43,170 bases of DNA. It comes from Crocosphaera sp. (GTDB lineage: Bacteria > Cyanobacteriota > Cyanobacteriia > Cyanobacteriales > Microcystaceae). The translations under genes were made by a program, and so were the position numbers. This document shows, piece by piece, positions 1-6,394 of the stretch; position 1 is the stretch's first letter; each line of letters opens with the position of its first letter. The stretch is taken from contig NZ_JASJEB010000043.1 in the NCBI RefSeq assembly GCF_030064895.1, forward strand, positions 1 through 43,170. The letters run 5' to 3'. The notes beneath the pieces are model-generated. The model did no database searches, had not been told where the DNA came from, and saw only the letters and a program-made list of their open reading frames with translations.

Positions 1-35
1 TGTCCTTGATTGATAATAGTTGATCTGATTAATTT

Positions 36-68
36 CCCCCCGTCTCCCCATCTCCCCGTCTCCCCGTC
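36..68. repeat. GTCTCCCC tandem repeat
   Basis: An eight-base unit close to GTCTCCCC is repeated about three and a half times, with one CATCTCCCC variant. A similar CTCCCCGTC-rich tract occurs at 29889-29920. Such C-rich tracts are common intergenic low-complexity repeats in cyanobacteria. Confidence 0.7.
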
Positions 69-269
69 AAACTCCAAGAATAAGTTTTTTGCAAAAATGG
101 GATGCTCCCAAAGACAGGAGTTGATCTCTCTCAAAATGTAAATTAGTTATTATTTACTAACCTGATTTATCTAAATACAAATACTGTGGTTGATTTACCC
201 AAGTATTGTCGTGTTTTTACTATTACTAAATTGATGAAAATGAAGATAAGATAAATTCATGTTGATTGA

Positions 270-365
270 GAGCAGACCAATTTTACTGATGATACGATTT
301 TAGGATATTTATTATCTTCATCTGCCGTTGCTCCGTCGAGATACACTTATAGCAATGGTCTGCTC
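270..365. other. Long-range inverted repeat, possible structured RNA
   Basis: The ten bases GAGCAGACCA (270-279) are perfectly complementary to TGGTCTGCTC (356-365). Inside the 76-nt loop, TTGCT and AGCAA close to the right arm can pair, and GATGATA can pair imperfectly with the segment ending CATC near 330. The right arm is followed by a T-rich run. This could be a small RNA or a decayed element; no family is recognised. Confidence 0.3.
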
Positions 366-404
366 CTTATTTATTTAAACCATATCTAATAACTTGTGTC
401 ATTT

Positions 405-436
405 CATTTATCATTTAACATTTATCATTTATCATT
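405..436. repeat. CATTTAT heptamer tandem repeat (STRR)
   Basis: CATTTAT is repeated four times plus a partial unit; the second unit ends in AA. The 7-base period matches the short tandemly repeated repetitive (STRR) class known from cyanobacteria. Confidence 0.75.
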
Positions 437-454
437 CGTTTGAAAGTAGGCTTG

Positions 455-495
455 AAACCTCTCTCAAACTTCTTTTTCCCTAAAGGGAGAGGTTT
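455..495. repeat. Inverted repeat with AAACCTCTC arms
   Basis: AAACCTCTCTC (455-465) pairs with GGGAGAGGTTT (485-495), with one G-T wobble, and TCCCT/AGGGA can extend the stem inside the loop. Both arms are flanked by GAAAC, so it looks like a small palindromic interspersed element and not a terminator. Confidence 0.6.
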
Positions 496-503
496 GAAAC
501 CAA

Positions 504-538
504 AATGTTTAATGTTCAATGTTCAATGTTCAATGTTT
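504..538. repeat. AATGTTC heptamer tandem repeat (STRR)
   Basis: Five consecutive 7-base units occur: AATGTTT, three exact AATGTTC, and AATGTTT. This is a second, unrelated heptamer tract within 100 bases of the CATTTAT tract. Confidence 0.8.
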
Positions 539-802
539 GGTTAAGATGCTTTACCTTGACAGAAATGGGGTGGAATCATAGCTGATTCTCTCCTTTTTAA
601 ATTAAACAGAAGAATGATAAAATGGAATAGATTACATTATATTCTCAAGTATAAATGCTATGAGAAGATAACCAAGCGTGTGCCGATTAAGCCATGAGAA
701 AAGGACATCTTGTCTTCCTTGTCTTGGTTTTGATTAGACTAATGTAGCTTGGTGGAAATAACCCACCAGTCGCAAAAGCCTAAAATCCTTACCAATCGAT
801 AC

Positions 803-847
803 TTTTGCCTTTTGACTTTTTACTTTTTACTTTCGCGTAGCGGCACT
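803..847. repeat. TTTTGCC/TTTTTAC heptamer tract with CGCGTAGCGGC tail
   Basis: Four T-rich heptamers (TTTTGCC, TTTTGAC, TTTTTAC twice) end in TTTCGCGTAGCGGC. The same tract with the same tail occurs at 38033-38078, so the tail is part of a dispersed element and the heptamers are its variable part. Confidence 0.75.
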
Positions 848-1048
848 AGGCTCTATTCTTTACATTTGAATACAAAACTTCATATAAATTAACACTAAGG
901 TTAGATAACTTGATGAAATGTAGCAATATAGGCACATTGACATATCATTTAATTGCTGTTTACCAAGTTTTTTAATAAAGATTTAAGATTTTGTCACATT
1001 AGCCCCTAGACAAACAAAAAGAAATTATTGTAAAAGGATAGCAAGTGA

Positions 1049-1073
1049 AACTAATCCCACTGTGAGATTAGTT
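1049..1073 (+). promoter_or_regulatory. Perfect 8-bp hairpin in the leader of the first gene
   Basis: AACTAATC (1049-1056) and GATTAGTT (1066-1073) are perfect complements around a 9-nt loop. The hairpin ends about 15 nt before the GGGAG ribosome-binding site of the gene that follows and is not followed by a T run. A role in mRNA stability, translation or repressor binding is possible; none can be shown. Confidence 0.35.
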
Positions 1074-1101
1074 AGGCTGTATTAATTGGGAGATGACCAC
1101 C

Positions 1102-1386
1102 GTGTCTAACTTATTTCGTTCCCTACTCTTAAGTGTCTTGCTCAGTTTCGTTACCCCTGTCTTTTTTCTCGGGGCAGTTTTGGGAGCATTACTCACCCTC
1201 AGTTATATTCCAGGAATTGCCTTATTAGGTCAAATGGGACAAGAACTGGTTTTATCGTTTCTTTCCACCTTTGGAGAAGGATATCCCCTACAAGGAGTCT
1301 TAACCATCGGGGTAACTTGTGGAATGGTTGGCGGTTTATTCGATGTTTTTAATTTTTGTTTATATCAGGATATTCGTAGTCAATAG
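1102..1386 (+). CDS. Small conserved membrane protein, function unknown
   Basis: A 94-residue protein with at least two hydrophobic segments, one near the N-terminus (LLLSVLLSFVTPVFFLGAVL) and one near residues 65-85 containing a Gly-rich GVTCGMVGG stretch. I do not recognise a family; the even hydrophobic pattern and the convergent rpiA terminator downstream support a real gene. The start is a choice: an ATG at 1093 directly abuts the GGGAG motif at 1088-1092, which leaves no spacer, while GTG at 1102 is 9 nt from it. I prefer GTG; the ATG adds only MTT. Inner-membrane location is inferred from hydrophobicity alone. Confidence 0.7.
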   Translation: MSNLFRSLLLSVLLSFVTPVFFLGAVLGALLTLSYIPGIALLGQMGQELVLSFLSTFGEGYPLQGVLTIGVTCGMVGGLFDVFNFCLYQDIRSQ

Positions 1387-1405
1387 CTAATTAACTAAAT
1401 ACACC

Positions 1406-1433
1406 AAAAAAGAGGACAAAAATAATTGTCCCC
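1406..1433 (-). terminator. Rho-independent terminator of rpiA
   Basis: Read on the minus strand, GGGGACAA and TTGTCCTC pair (one G-U wobble) around a 6-nt loop and are followed directly by a run of T. It lies 22 nt beyond the rpiA stop codon. It also sits between convergent genes and may stop both. Confidence 0.8.
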
Positions 1434-1455
1434 AGAATATTGCGAGAATATTGGT

Positions 1456-2157
1456 TTAAATTTCTCGAACAACAGGCTTATTATCAATAATTTCACCCAC
1501 TAAAACCACATCTGTCACCCCAACAAATAAACCATTTTCCAGAACACCAGGAATGTTATTAATGGTTTTTTCAAGGGTTGCAGGGTCGTCGATGCTGTCA
1601 AACTTAACATCAACTACTAAGTTACCTTGATCGGTTACCACAGGGCCAGCTTTTTTAACTCCCATGCGTAAATCTGGTTTGCCGCCTAACTGTTCCAACT
1701 TGCGCATCACAGGAACAACGGCTTTAGGGATAACTTCCACTGGCAAAAGAAAAGTTGAACCCAACTTATCCACCAGTTTACCGCCATCAACAACTACAAT
1801 AAACTCTTCTGCCAAACTATCGACAATTTTTTCTTGGGTATGTGCCGCGCCACCACCCTTAATTAAATTCTTTTGAGGATCAACCTCATCAGCCCCATCG
1901 ATGGCTACGTCGATGCGATCGACCACATCTAGGGTGCTTAAAGGGATATTATACTTTCTCGCCAAGACTTCTGCTTGAAACGAAGTGGTAACACCAACAA
2001 TATTTTTTAAGTCTCCCGATTGCAAGCGTTCACCAATATATTGTATGGCGTAGGCAGTGGTTGAACCTGTCCCTAAACCAACAATCGAATCTGACTTAAC
2101 GCGGGCTGCTGCTGCTTTACCCACCTCTTGTTTCATCATCACAACCGGATCTGACAT
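1456..2157 (-). CDS. rpiA: Ribose-5-phosphate isomerase A
   Basis: This cytosolic enzyme interconverts ribose 5-phosphate and ribulose 5-phosphate, in the Calvin cycle and the pentose phosphate pathway. The 233-residue length is normal for RpiA. Signature stretches are visible: [11 protein letters not shown] near residues 27-37, DGADEVD near 88-94 with the catalytic Asp, [11 protein letters not shown] near 100-110, and [10 protein letters not shown] near 124-133. The start ATG is followed by [16 protein letters not shown], usual for cyanobacterial homologues. The gene is a single unit, with its own terminator downstream and the RRM gene 127 nt upstream in the same direction. Confidence 0.97.
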   Translation of the reverse strand: MSDPVVMMKQEVGKAAAARVKSDSIVGLGTGSTTAYAIQYIGERLQSGDLKNIVGVTTSFQAEVLARKYNIPLSTLDVVDRIDVAIDGADEVDPQKNLIKGGGAAHTQEKIVDSLAEEFIVVVDGGKLVDKLGSTFLLPVEVIPKAVVPVMRKLEQLGGKPDLRMGVKKAGPVVTDQGNLVVDVKFDSIDDPATLEKTINNIPGVLENGLFVGVTDVVLVGEIIDNKPVVREI

Positions 2158-2284
2158 GGACGATTTCCTATAATAATCAATGGTGTCATTTTATACAGTT
2201 TTGAGAATTAAGAATAGGGGATAAGTTGGCCTTCAATCAACTATTTCAGGCCACTGAGTCAATCCCTTATCTTTTGTCCAATCC

Positions 2285-2737
2285 TTAATTATTAGAAGAA
2301 GCGGTCAACATTTCTTTGAGTTGAGCTAATTGATCAGCCCAACGGGGATCGGGTTGAAAGCTTTCGTTAGAAGAACCGCCACTGGATGAGGTAGAACGAT
2401 TATTGCGTTTTTTGCCACCACCTTTTTTGGACTTGGTTGGTGCAGGTTTACTTTCTACATTTTCCTCTTCACCCTCTTTCCCTTTGCTACGAGGTAATGC
2501 CTTCTCAATTTTGAGAGGATTATCCATGAAAGTCTGACCATTGTATTTTTCAATAAATGCGTCAGCTAATTCGTCATTGGGAACGGTAACGAAGGCAAAA
2601 CCACGACATTTGCCGGTCTTGCGTTCTTTAATGACCTTAATAGATACGATTTCGCCCCCATCCACGAATAATTCTTCTAGGGTTTGACGTTCTAGATTGT
2701 CCTTGGGTAAATTACCTACATATAAGCGAATAGGCAT
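2285..2737 (-). CDS. RRM-type RNA-binding protein
   Basis: A 150-residue protein with one RNA-recognition motif: RNP2 is LYVGNL at residues 5-10 and RNP1 is KCRGFAFV at 43-50, with the aromatic residues needed for RNA stacking. Residues 83-130 are a low-complexity, basic and Ser/Gly-rich tail (KKGGGKKRNN), typical of cyanobacterial Rbp proteins, and the last 20 residues form a short amphipathic helix. Members of this family are cold- or stress-induced and some help localise thylakoid-protein mRNAs; which role applies here is unknown. A strong GGAGGT ribosome-binding site lies 10 nt before the ATG. The upstream leader is long (about 700 bases to nblA) and contains the palindrome GACGATTCGTC and a hairpin at 3078-3103. 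Confidence 0.93.
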   Translation of the reverse strand: MPIRLYVGNLPKDNLERQTLEELFVDGGEIVSIKVIKERKTGKCRGFAFVTVPNDELADAFIEKYNGQTFMDNPLKIEKALPRSKGKEGEEENVESKPAPTKSKKGGGKKRNNRSTSSSGGSSNESFQPDPRWADQLAQLKEMLTASSNN

Positions 2738-3077
2738 TTAAGAGATACCTCCAGTAATTGAGTTGATAAAAAACTTGCTCAAGCTGCCTGTTTGGGGGCT
2801 CGTTTGGCTAAAAGTCCATAGAAAATAAGAAACGACTCTACTATGACTTTCCAAGCCATAAGAAAGGCTTAGTTGCCCCTTATTGGCTTGTGCCATTGAA
2901 ATCACTTTTTCTTTAACGATACTAAGATCAGACGATTGCATCATTGAGACTTGGCTTTTTCCTGTTCTATTGATAGAAATGGATTGAACGGATAATGCCC
3001 TATTAGATTATTACAGATTGTATAGACGATTCGTCAAATTATCCTCTAAAAAAAAAATAATTTTCTTATCAGCTAAT

Positions 3078-3103
3078 TAGATAGCTTGACTCGCTGCTAT
3101 CTA
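3078..3103. promoter_or_regulatory. Perfect 8-bp hairpin in the RRM/nblA intergenic region
   Basis: TAGATAGC (3078-3085) and GCTATCTA (3096-3103) pair perfectly around a 10-nt loop. On the minus strand the hairpin precedes a T10-like run about 20 nt later, in what would be the RRM gene leader. Confidence 0.35.
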
Positions 3104-3181
3104 TTATCCACTGTTTCTTGCCTAAAAGCTAGGGTTAAACTTTCTGTATATTGTTATCTTTTCAGTATATTTTTACCACTA

Positions 3182-3204
3182 TTGTTCACTTTGAGCAACT
3201 TTTT
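3182..3204 (+). terminator. Terminator-like hairpin upstream of nblA
   Basis: TTGTTC (3182-3187) and GAGCAA (3193-3198) pair with one wobble around ACTTT, and the stem is followed by CTTTTTG. No gene ends just before it on this strand, so it would terminate an unannotated short transcript, or it is a chance match. Confidence 0.3.
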
Positions 3205-3436
3205 GTTAAAAAACTTGCTAAAAATGATGTTGTGTGCATAGTCATGCAACTTGCCTGGGTACTCTAAAAACGAACAAGGAACTTTGACCCACAAGGATGA
3301 GTCACCGTATTTCACACACAAGGTAGACATTCTGTCAATTCTTTGTTACATTACTTTATTATTGAAGGTAAGTTATTGAATTAACTGCTCACTCAAGTAT
3401 TGCAACAGCAAATCTTTGATTAAATAAGGAGCCATT

Positions 3437-3601
3437 ATGGAAAACACTTCATGTAATTTAACATTAGAACAACAATTTGAAATGAAACGGATGCGTGATG
3501 CTGCCAACCAAATGAGTCGGGAGCAAGCATTAGATTTATTAATGCAAGCATCAAGATTACTAATGGTTAAAACCAATGTTATTCGCAATTTGGGCAAATA
3601 A
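3437..3601 (+). CDS. nblA: Phycobilisome degradation protein NblA (first copy)
   Basis: A 54-residue protein of the NblA family, small helical dimers that bind phycobiliproteins and the Clp protease adaptor machinery to trigger phycobilisome breakdown when nitrogen or another nutrient runs out. The family pattern is clear: LTLEQQFEMKRMRDAANQMS, then the REQALDLLMQASRLLMVKTNVIRNL helix with the usual central hydrophobic face and a C-terminal Asn-x-x-Arg-x-Leu. The ribosome-binding site AAGGAG ends 5 nt before the ATG. A second, diverged copy follows 56 nt downstream, matching the tandem arrangement seen in Synechocystis. The Cys at residue 6 is unusual for the family N-terminus. Confidence 0.93.
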   Translation: MENTSCNLTLEQQFEMKRMRDAANQMSREQALDLLMQASRLLMVKTNVIRNLGK

Positions 3602-3657
3602 CTCCTTTTTTAACCGTTAATACCGAGCTAATTTTTAATTAACATAGAGAGGTCATT

Positions 3658-3834
3658 ATGGACGCAAAAGCATTTGAATTGTCCCTAGAACAACAATTTC
3701 AACTCCAATGTTTACAAAAGGAGTTCCAAGACTTAGAAAGAGACCAAGTCATCGATTATTTAGTTGAGACAATGCAGCAAATCATGGCTAGAGACAATCT
3801 GATCAGAGATTTGATGAAAAACGAACTCTTCTAG
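3658..3834 (+). CDS. nblA: Phycobilisome degradation protein NblA (second copy)
   Basis: A 58-residue NblA: FELSLEQQFQLQCLQKEFQD followed by LERDQVIDYLVETMQQIMARDNLIRDLMKNELF, with the canonical SLEQQF start motif and the RDNLIRDLMK end motif. It has its own weak ribosome-binding site (GAGAGG) and is probably co-transcribed with the copy upstream. The two copies share only the family core, so this is an old duplication; in relatives the two act as a heterodimer. A hairpin with a T run at 3989-4009 is the likely transcript end. Confidence 0.95.
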   Translation: MDAKAFELSLEQQFQLQCLQKEFQDLERDQVIDYLVETMQQIMARDNLIRDLMKNELF

Positions 3835-3988
3835 TGTCTTTAGATTAGACATTCTCCATCTCGTGTCAAGCTTCTGCTTCATGAAACCTACACAAACCTA
3901 CACGGGTTTACTGCTCAGTCCCTATGTCGACCGATGTAGACGACTCCTTATAGTCCACAGGAGTTCATCGATAAGCTAACGGCGTTTT

Positions 3989-4009
3989 CAACAAATTATT
4001 GTTGTTTTT
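3989..4009 (+). terminator. Probable terminator of the nblA unit
   Basis: CAACAA (3989-3994) and TTGTTG (3999-4004) pair perfectly around ATTA and are followed by TTTTT. The stem is short and AT-rich, and it lies 155 nt beyond the second nblA stop codon. Confidence 0.5.
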
Positions 4010-4188
4010 CGAGATTAGTAACAGGTTTCTAGAACTTATTGATAGTTTCTTTCCTTTACTTTTTCCAGCTTGGTCTTCACTCATTTGAGGAAGGATAACC
4101 TGAGTAAGCCTCTGTTGTAACCGTAGTCATTCTAGCACTTAATTTCAAGGTAAGTCAATGTTTGACTGATAAAGGTTTGTTAATAAAG

Positions 4189-4207
4189 ACTAGACACTAG
4201 GTCTAGT
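4189..4207. repeat. ACTAGAC hairpin
   Basis: ACTAGAC (4189-4195) and GTCTAGT (4201-4207) pair perfectly around ACTAG. A T7 run starts 14 nt later, so it might act as a weak plus-strand terminator. Confidence 0.35.
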
Positions 4208-4327
4208 ATTGTAGAGATTTTTTTCTTGTAGAAAAAGCTATTATCTTCTACGCAAATGCAGAAGAGGGACAAGGGGTGTTGGGAGGTCAATCTATAGCTC
4301 GAGACTCTATGCTAAGGAAATGTTATT

Positions 4328-4654
4328 TTAATTTTTTCTTCGCCAAACCCGAAACATCAACCCCAAACAGACTAAAATGTAACCCGATGTGAGCAGGCCG
4401 TTAAAATATAGTAATCGGAATGTAAGTGTTTCCGATGTTTGTAAAGAGCTTAACCAGAGTAAGCTATAAGCTATTGCCCAAATAAAGGTTAGTTTGAGGG
4501 AAAAACGACTGGCCGACAATACTTTATTGCTCCCTTGATGATGGTAAACTGTCCAAAGCGCAGGAACCCAACCAACTACAGGGATAAGACGGGTTATTTG
4601 TGCTAACTTTTCTAGTTTTTGCTCTTGAAATGGATCATTATGGCGATTCTTCAT
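4328..4654 (-). CDS. Small three-helix membrane protein, function unknown
   Basis: A 108-residue protein with a charged N-terminus, then hydrophobic segments near residues 24-38, 52-70 and 79-101, ending in the basic FRVWRRKN. I recognise no family. It is divergent from mobA, whose start lies 60 nt away, so the two share a promoter region; that spacing suggests no functional link by itself. A location in the plasma or thylakoid membrane is inferred from the segments. Confidence 0.65.
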   Translation of the reverse strand: MKNRHNDPFQEQKLEKLAQITRLIPVVGWVPALWTVYHHQGSNKVLSASRFSLKLTFIWAIAYSLLWLSSLQTSETLTFRLLYFNGLLTSGYILVCLGLMFRVWRRKN

Positions 4655-4714
4655 TATTCTAGCCCTTAAATGATGGACAATTGATAAATAATTAATTGAT
4701 TATATTTTGATAAT

Positions 4715-5335
4715 ATGGAAACACCTTTGAAAAGGGATCTTAGTGCCATTATCCTTGCAGGAGGAAAAAGTTCTCGTATGGGTAAAGATAAAGCACTGAT
4801 AGAGATACAAGGTGTTCCCTTATTACAGCGTACTGCTACCTTTATTAAAGGATATGCTAACCCAGTTTATATTATTACCCCTTGGATAGAACGTTATCAA
4901 AGGATTGTTCCTGCAAACTGTCAGTTATTGCGAGAAAATTGTCCTTCTGGGAAAACTCAAGGTCCCTTAGTCGGATTCGCTCAAGCATTAGTTTATGTTA
5001 AGACAGAATGGGTTTTGTTGTTAGCCTGTGATTTACCTAATCTAACCATTCAAGCAGTAGAAGAATGGTTAAAACAGTTACAGAAAGTTGATGATCAGGC
5101 CATCGCTTGTTTACCCCGTCATCAAAAAGGATGGGAACCCTTGTCTGGGTTTTATCGTTCTTCGAGTTTAACTTCCTTAGATAGCTTTATTCAAGCAGGA
5201 GGGCGATCATTTCAACAATGGTTACAACTTCATTGTGTTCAAGAATTATTGGTGAGCGATCGCTCAGTTCTTTTTAATTGTAATACCCCGATGGATCTTA
5301 CAAGAGTGACATTCTCGCACGCTAACTACGTTTAG
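4715..5335 (+). CDS. mobA: Molybdenum cofactor guanylyltransferase
   Basis: MobA transfers GMP from GTP to molybdopterin-Mo, giving the guanine-dinucleotide cofactor used by enzymes such as nitrate reductase. The nucleotide-binding loop AIILAGGKSSRMGKDKALIE (residues 11-30) is complete, with the Lys that contacts GTP, and the metal-binding Asp lies in LLLACDLPNLT near 104-114. WEPLSGFYR is the usual downstream motif. The 206-residue length fits the family. The ATG has only a weak ribosome-binding site. No other moco gene is adjacent. Confidence 0.93.
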   Translation: METPLKRDLSAIILAGGKSSRMGKDKALIEIQGVPLLQRTATFIKGYANPVYIITPWIERYQRIVPANCQLLRENCPSGKTQGPLVGFAQALVYVKTEWVLLLACDLPNLTIQAVEEWLKQLQKVDDQAIACLPRHQKGWEPLSGFYRSSSLTSLDSFIQAGGRSFQQWLQLHCVQELLVSDRSVLFNCNTPMDLTRVTFSHANYV

Positions 5336-5414
5336 GGTACTTGACCATAGACATTTGAGTATTTTTTGTCTTAATATGGATGTACGATACGCCTGAATAG
5401 CGAGAAGAAGATTA

Positions 5415-5732
5415 ATGTCAACAGTAACCGAAAATGATCTCAAACGACTGGAGGAATTGATCAACAACCGTTTTGATCGCTTAGAAGAGGGACAAAAAGC
5501 TTTAGAAGAGGGACAAAAAGCTTTAGAGAAAGGACAAATAGAGATAAAAGAAAGATTAGCAGTCATCGAAACTCGTCAAGAAGACTGGAAACCATCCATT
5601 GACAAAATATCAGATTTAGCTGAAAAAGTCGGAGAATTAAAAAATTGGAGACAAATAGTAATTATCGCTATTACAGCAAGTATTAGTGGTGTTGTTGGTT
5701 GGGTACTTCGGGGAGGAACTTTTAAACCCTAA
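5415..5732 (+). CDS. Coiled-coil protein with C-terminal membrane anchor
   Basis: A 105-residue protein: residues 1-60 form a coiled coil, and a hydrophobic segment near 80-98 (IVIIAITASISGVVGWVLRGG) anchors the C-terminus. The centre holds three tandem 7-residue units, LEEGQKA, LEEGQKA and LEKGQIE. The first two come from an exact 21-base duplication (5481-5501 and 5502-5522) and the third is a diverged copy, so coil length changes in whole heptads. Such proteins are frequent in cyanobacteria; no function is known. The upstream gene mobA ends 79 nt before. Confidence 0.75.
   Translation: MSTVTENDLKRLEELINNRFDRLEEGQKALEEGQKALEKGQIEIKERLAVIETRQEDWKPSIDKISDLAEKVGELKNWRQIVIIAITASISGVVGWVLRGGTFKP
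5481..5543 (+). repeat. 21-bp tandem repeat encoding coiled-coil heptads
   Basis: Three 21-base units lie in frame; units one and two are identical and unit three has several substitutions. Each unit encodes one heptad of the coiled coil. Confidence 0.85.
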
Positions 5733-5756
5733 ATTAATCTAATTTAAGATTTTTCA

Positions 5757-6089
5757 TTAATTCAACCAAAAAATCTTTCTTTGTGTTGGGTGTAAACGGG
5801 GACTTTGTTCTTCCATCACTTTATCAATTTTATGGGGATCAAAATTGTGTCGAAAATCATCCCTTAACTGAGAAACTCGTTTTTCTGTTTCTTCTACTTC
5901 TACTCTAATCTCTTTTAACTGCGCTTTTTGTGACCATTGATGGGGAATTAATTGAAATAAGCTAACCATGGCCACGGCAGATAAAATGCCATTAATTGCT
6001 AATTTAATTGTGATTTCTGTGGCTACCCATTGATGTTCAGAGTTAGCAGTGGCAACTGGTTGACGACGGGAACGACGTTGTCTAGACAT
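5757..6089 (-). CDS. Conserved cyanobacterial membrane/coiled-coil protein
   Basis: A 110-residue protein with a strongly basic start (MSRQRRSRRQ), one hydrophobic segment near residues 27-48 (TIKLAINGILSAVAMVSLFQLIP), and a coiled-coil region near 55-80 (LKEIRVEVEETEKRVSQLRDDF). The layout, basic tail then a TM and a periplasmic coiled coil, resembles FtsL/DivIC-type proteins, but I see no decisive motif and give no name. It converges on the coiled-coil gene on the other strand with only 24 nt between stops. psaM lies 113 nt upstream on the same strand. Confidence 0.75.
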   Translation of the reverse strand: MSRQRRSRRQPVATANSEHQWVATEITIKLAINGILSAVAMVSLFQLIPHQWSQKAQLKEIRVEVEETEKRVSQLRDDFRHNFDPHKIDKVMEEQSPRLHPTQRKIFWLN

Positions 6090-6202
6090 GGATGTATGTT
6101 AAACAGATAACTTTTCTATAACAATCTATCCACCCCAAAGAAAAACCGAAAACAATGGCTTTTATTGGGATGAATAGCTATCTGTTTTATTAAACGAAAC
6201 AG

Positions 6203-6295
6203 TTACTTATAAAGTTCCGTGGCTAAGCGAAAAGCGAGAAAGCCGGGAAGCAAAGAAATCAGTAAAGCAATTACAATTTGGGTTTCAGATAACAT
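6203..6295 (-). CDS. psaM: Photosystem I subunit XII, PsaM
   Basis: A 30-residue single-helix thylakoid membrane protein. The sequence MLSETQIVIALLISLLPG continues to FLAFRLATELYK, which matches PsaM (the SDTQ-x-ALxxALxPxxLAFRLxTELYK pattern). PsaM sits at the trimer interface of photosystem I. The ribosome-binding site AGGAGAT lies 10 nt before the ATG. The gene is too short for usual length cut-offs and is easily missed. It is a separate unit, with the Usp gene 99 nt downstream in the same direction. Confidence 0.95.
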   Translation of the reverse strand: MLSETQIVIALLISLLPGFLAFRLATELYK

Positions 6296-6394
6296 CGATA
6301 GTGATCTCCTAGAATCGGATTAGTTTTATCCTTACTTTGCATCATCAATGCCTCTTTGTGAAACATTCTGTTACAAAGGTTTAACTTTTCTTGT

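Larger units (their letters stand above)
1..1092. other. Long non-coding, repeat-rich stretch
   Basis: I find no credible coding region in these 1.1 kb; both strands are broken by stops and no known protein motif appears. The stretch holds a CTCCCC-rich tandem repeat near 36-68, an inverted repeat at 270-365, heptamer repeats at 405-436, 504-538 and 803-847, a hairpin at 455-495, and a hairpin at 1049-1073 just before the first gene. TGGTGG and CCACCA around 751-769 form another small hairpin. No rRNA or tRNA was recognised. Confidence 0.7.
2738..3436. other. Intergenic region between the RRM gene and nblA
   Basis: This 700-base stretch separates divergent genes and must hold both promoters. 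It contains the palindrome GACGATTCGTC (3026-3036), hairpins at 3078-3103 and 3182-3198, and a long A run (T run on the minus strand) near 3050. A 68-codon minus-strand ORF (2738-2944) ends exactly where the RRM gene starts, but I could not support it as a protein. I looked for an NtcA site (GTA-N8-TAC) upstream of nblA and found no convincing match. Confidence 0.6.
3835..4327. other. Intergenic region after the nblA pair
   Basis: No coding region could be supported in these 490 bases. They hold a terminator-like hairpin (3989-4009), a 7-bp hairpin (4189-4207) and otherwise unremarkable AT-rich sequence. The small gene downstream is on the opposite strand and reads towards this region. Confidence 0.6.

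Noticed and set aside
640-790. A 6S-like or other known RNA in the first kilobase
   Set aside because: Some pairing (AACCAAG with CTTGGTT, TGGTGG with CCACCA) is possible, but no diagnostic sequence of 6S, tmRNA, RNase P or SRP RNA was found.
2738-2944. 68-codon frame before the RRM gene as a normal protein gene
   Set aside because: The start is weak, the composition is unremarkable and no motif is seen; it is kept only as an observation about the leader.
3240-3436. An NtcA site before nblA
   Set aside because: I looked for GTA-N8-TAC; the closest stretch (GTCAATTCTTTGTTAC) has the wrong spacing, so no site is reported.
3373-3597. A 74-codon minus-strand frame
   Set aside because: It lies opposite the clear nblA gene at 3437-3601 and has no motif or ribosome-binding site.
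5264-5566. A 100-codon minus-strand frame with repeated FCPSSKA units
   Set aside because: It is the complement of the mobA end and of the in-frame heptad repeats of the coiled-coil gene, so the repetition is a by-product.
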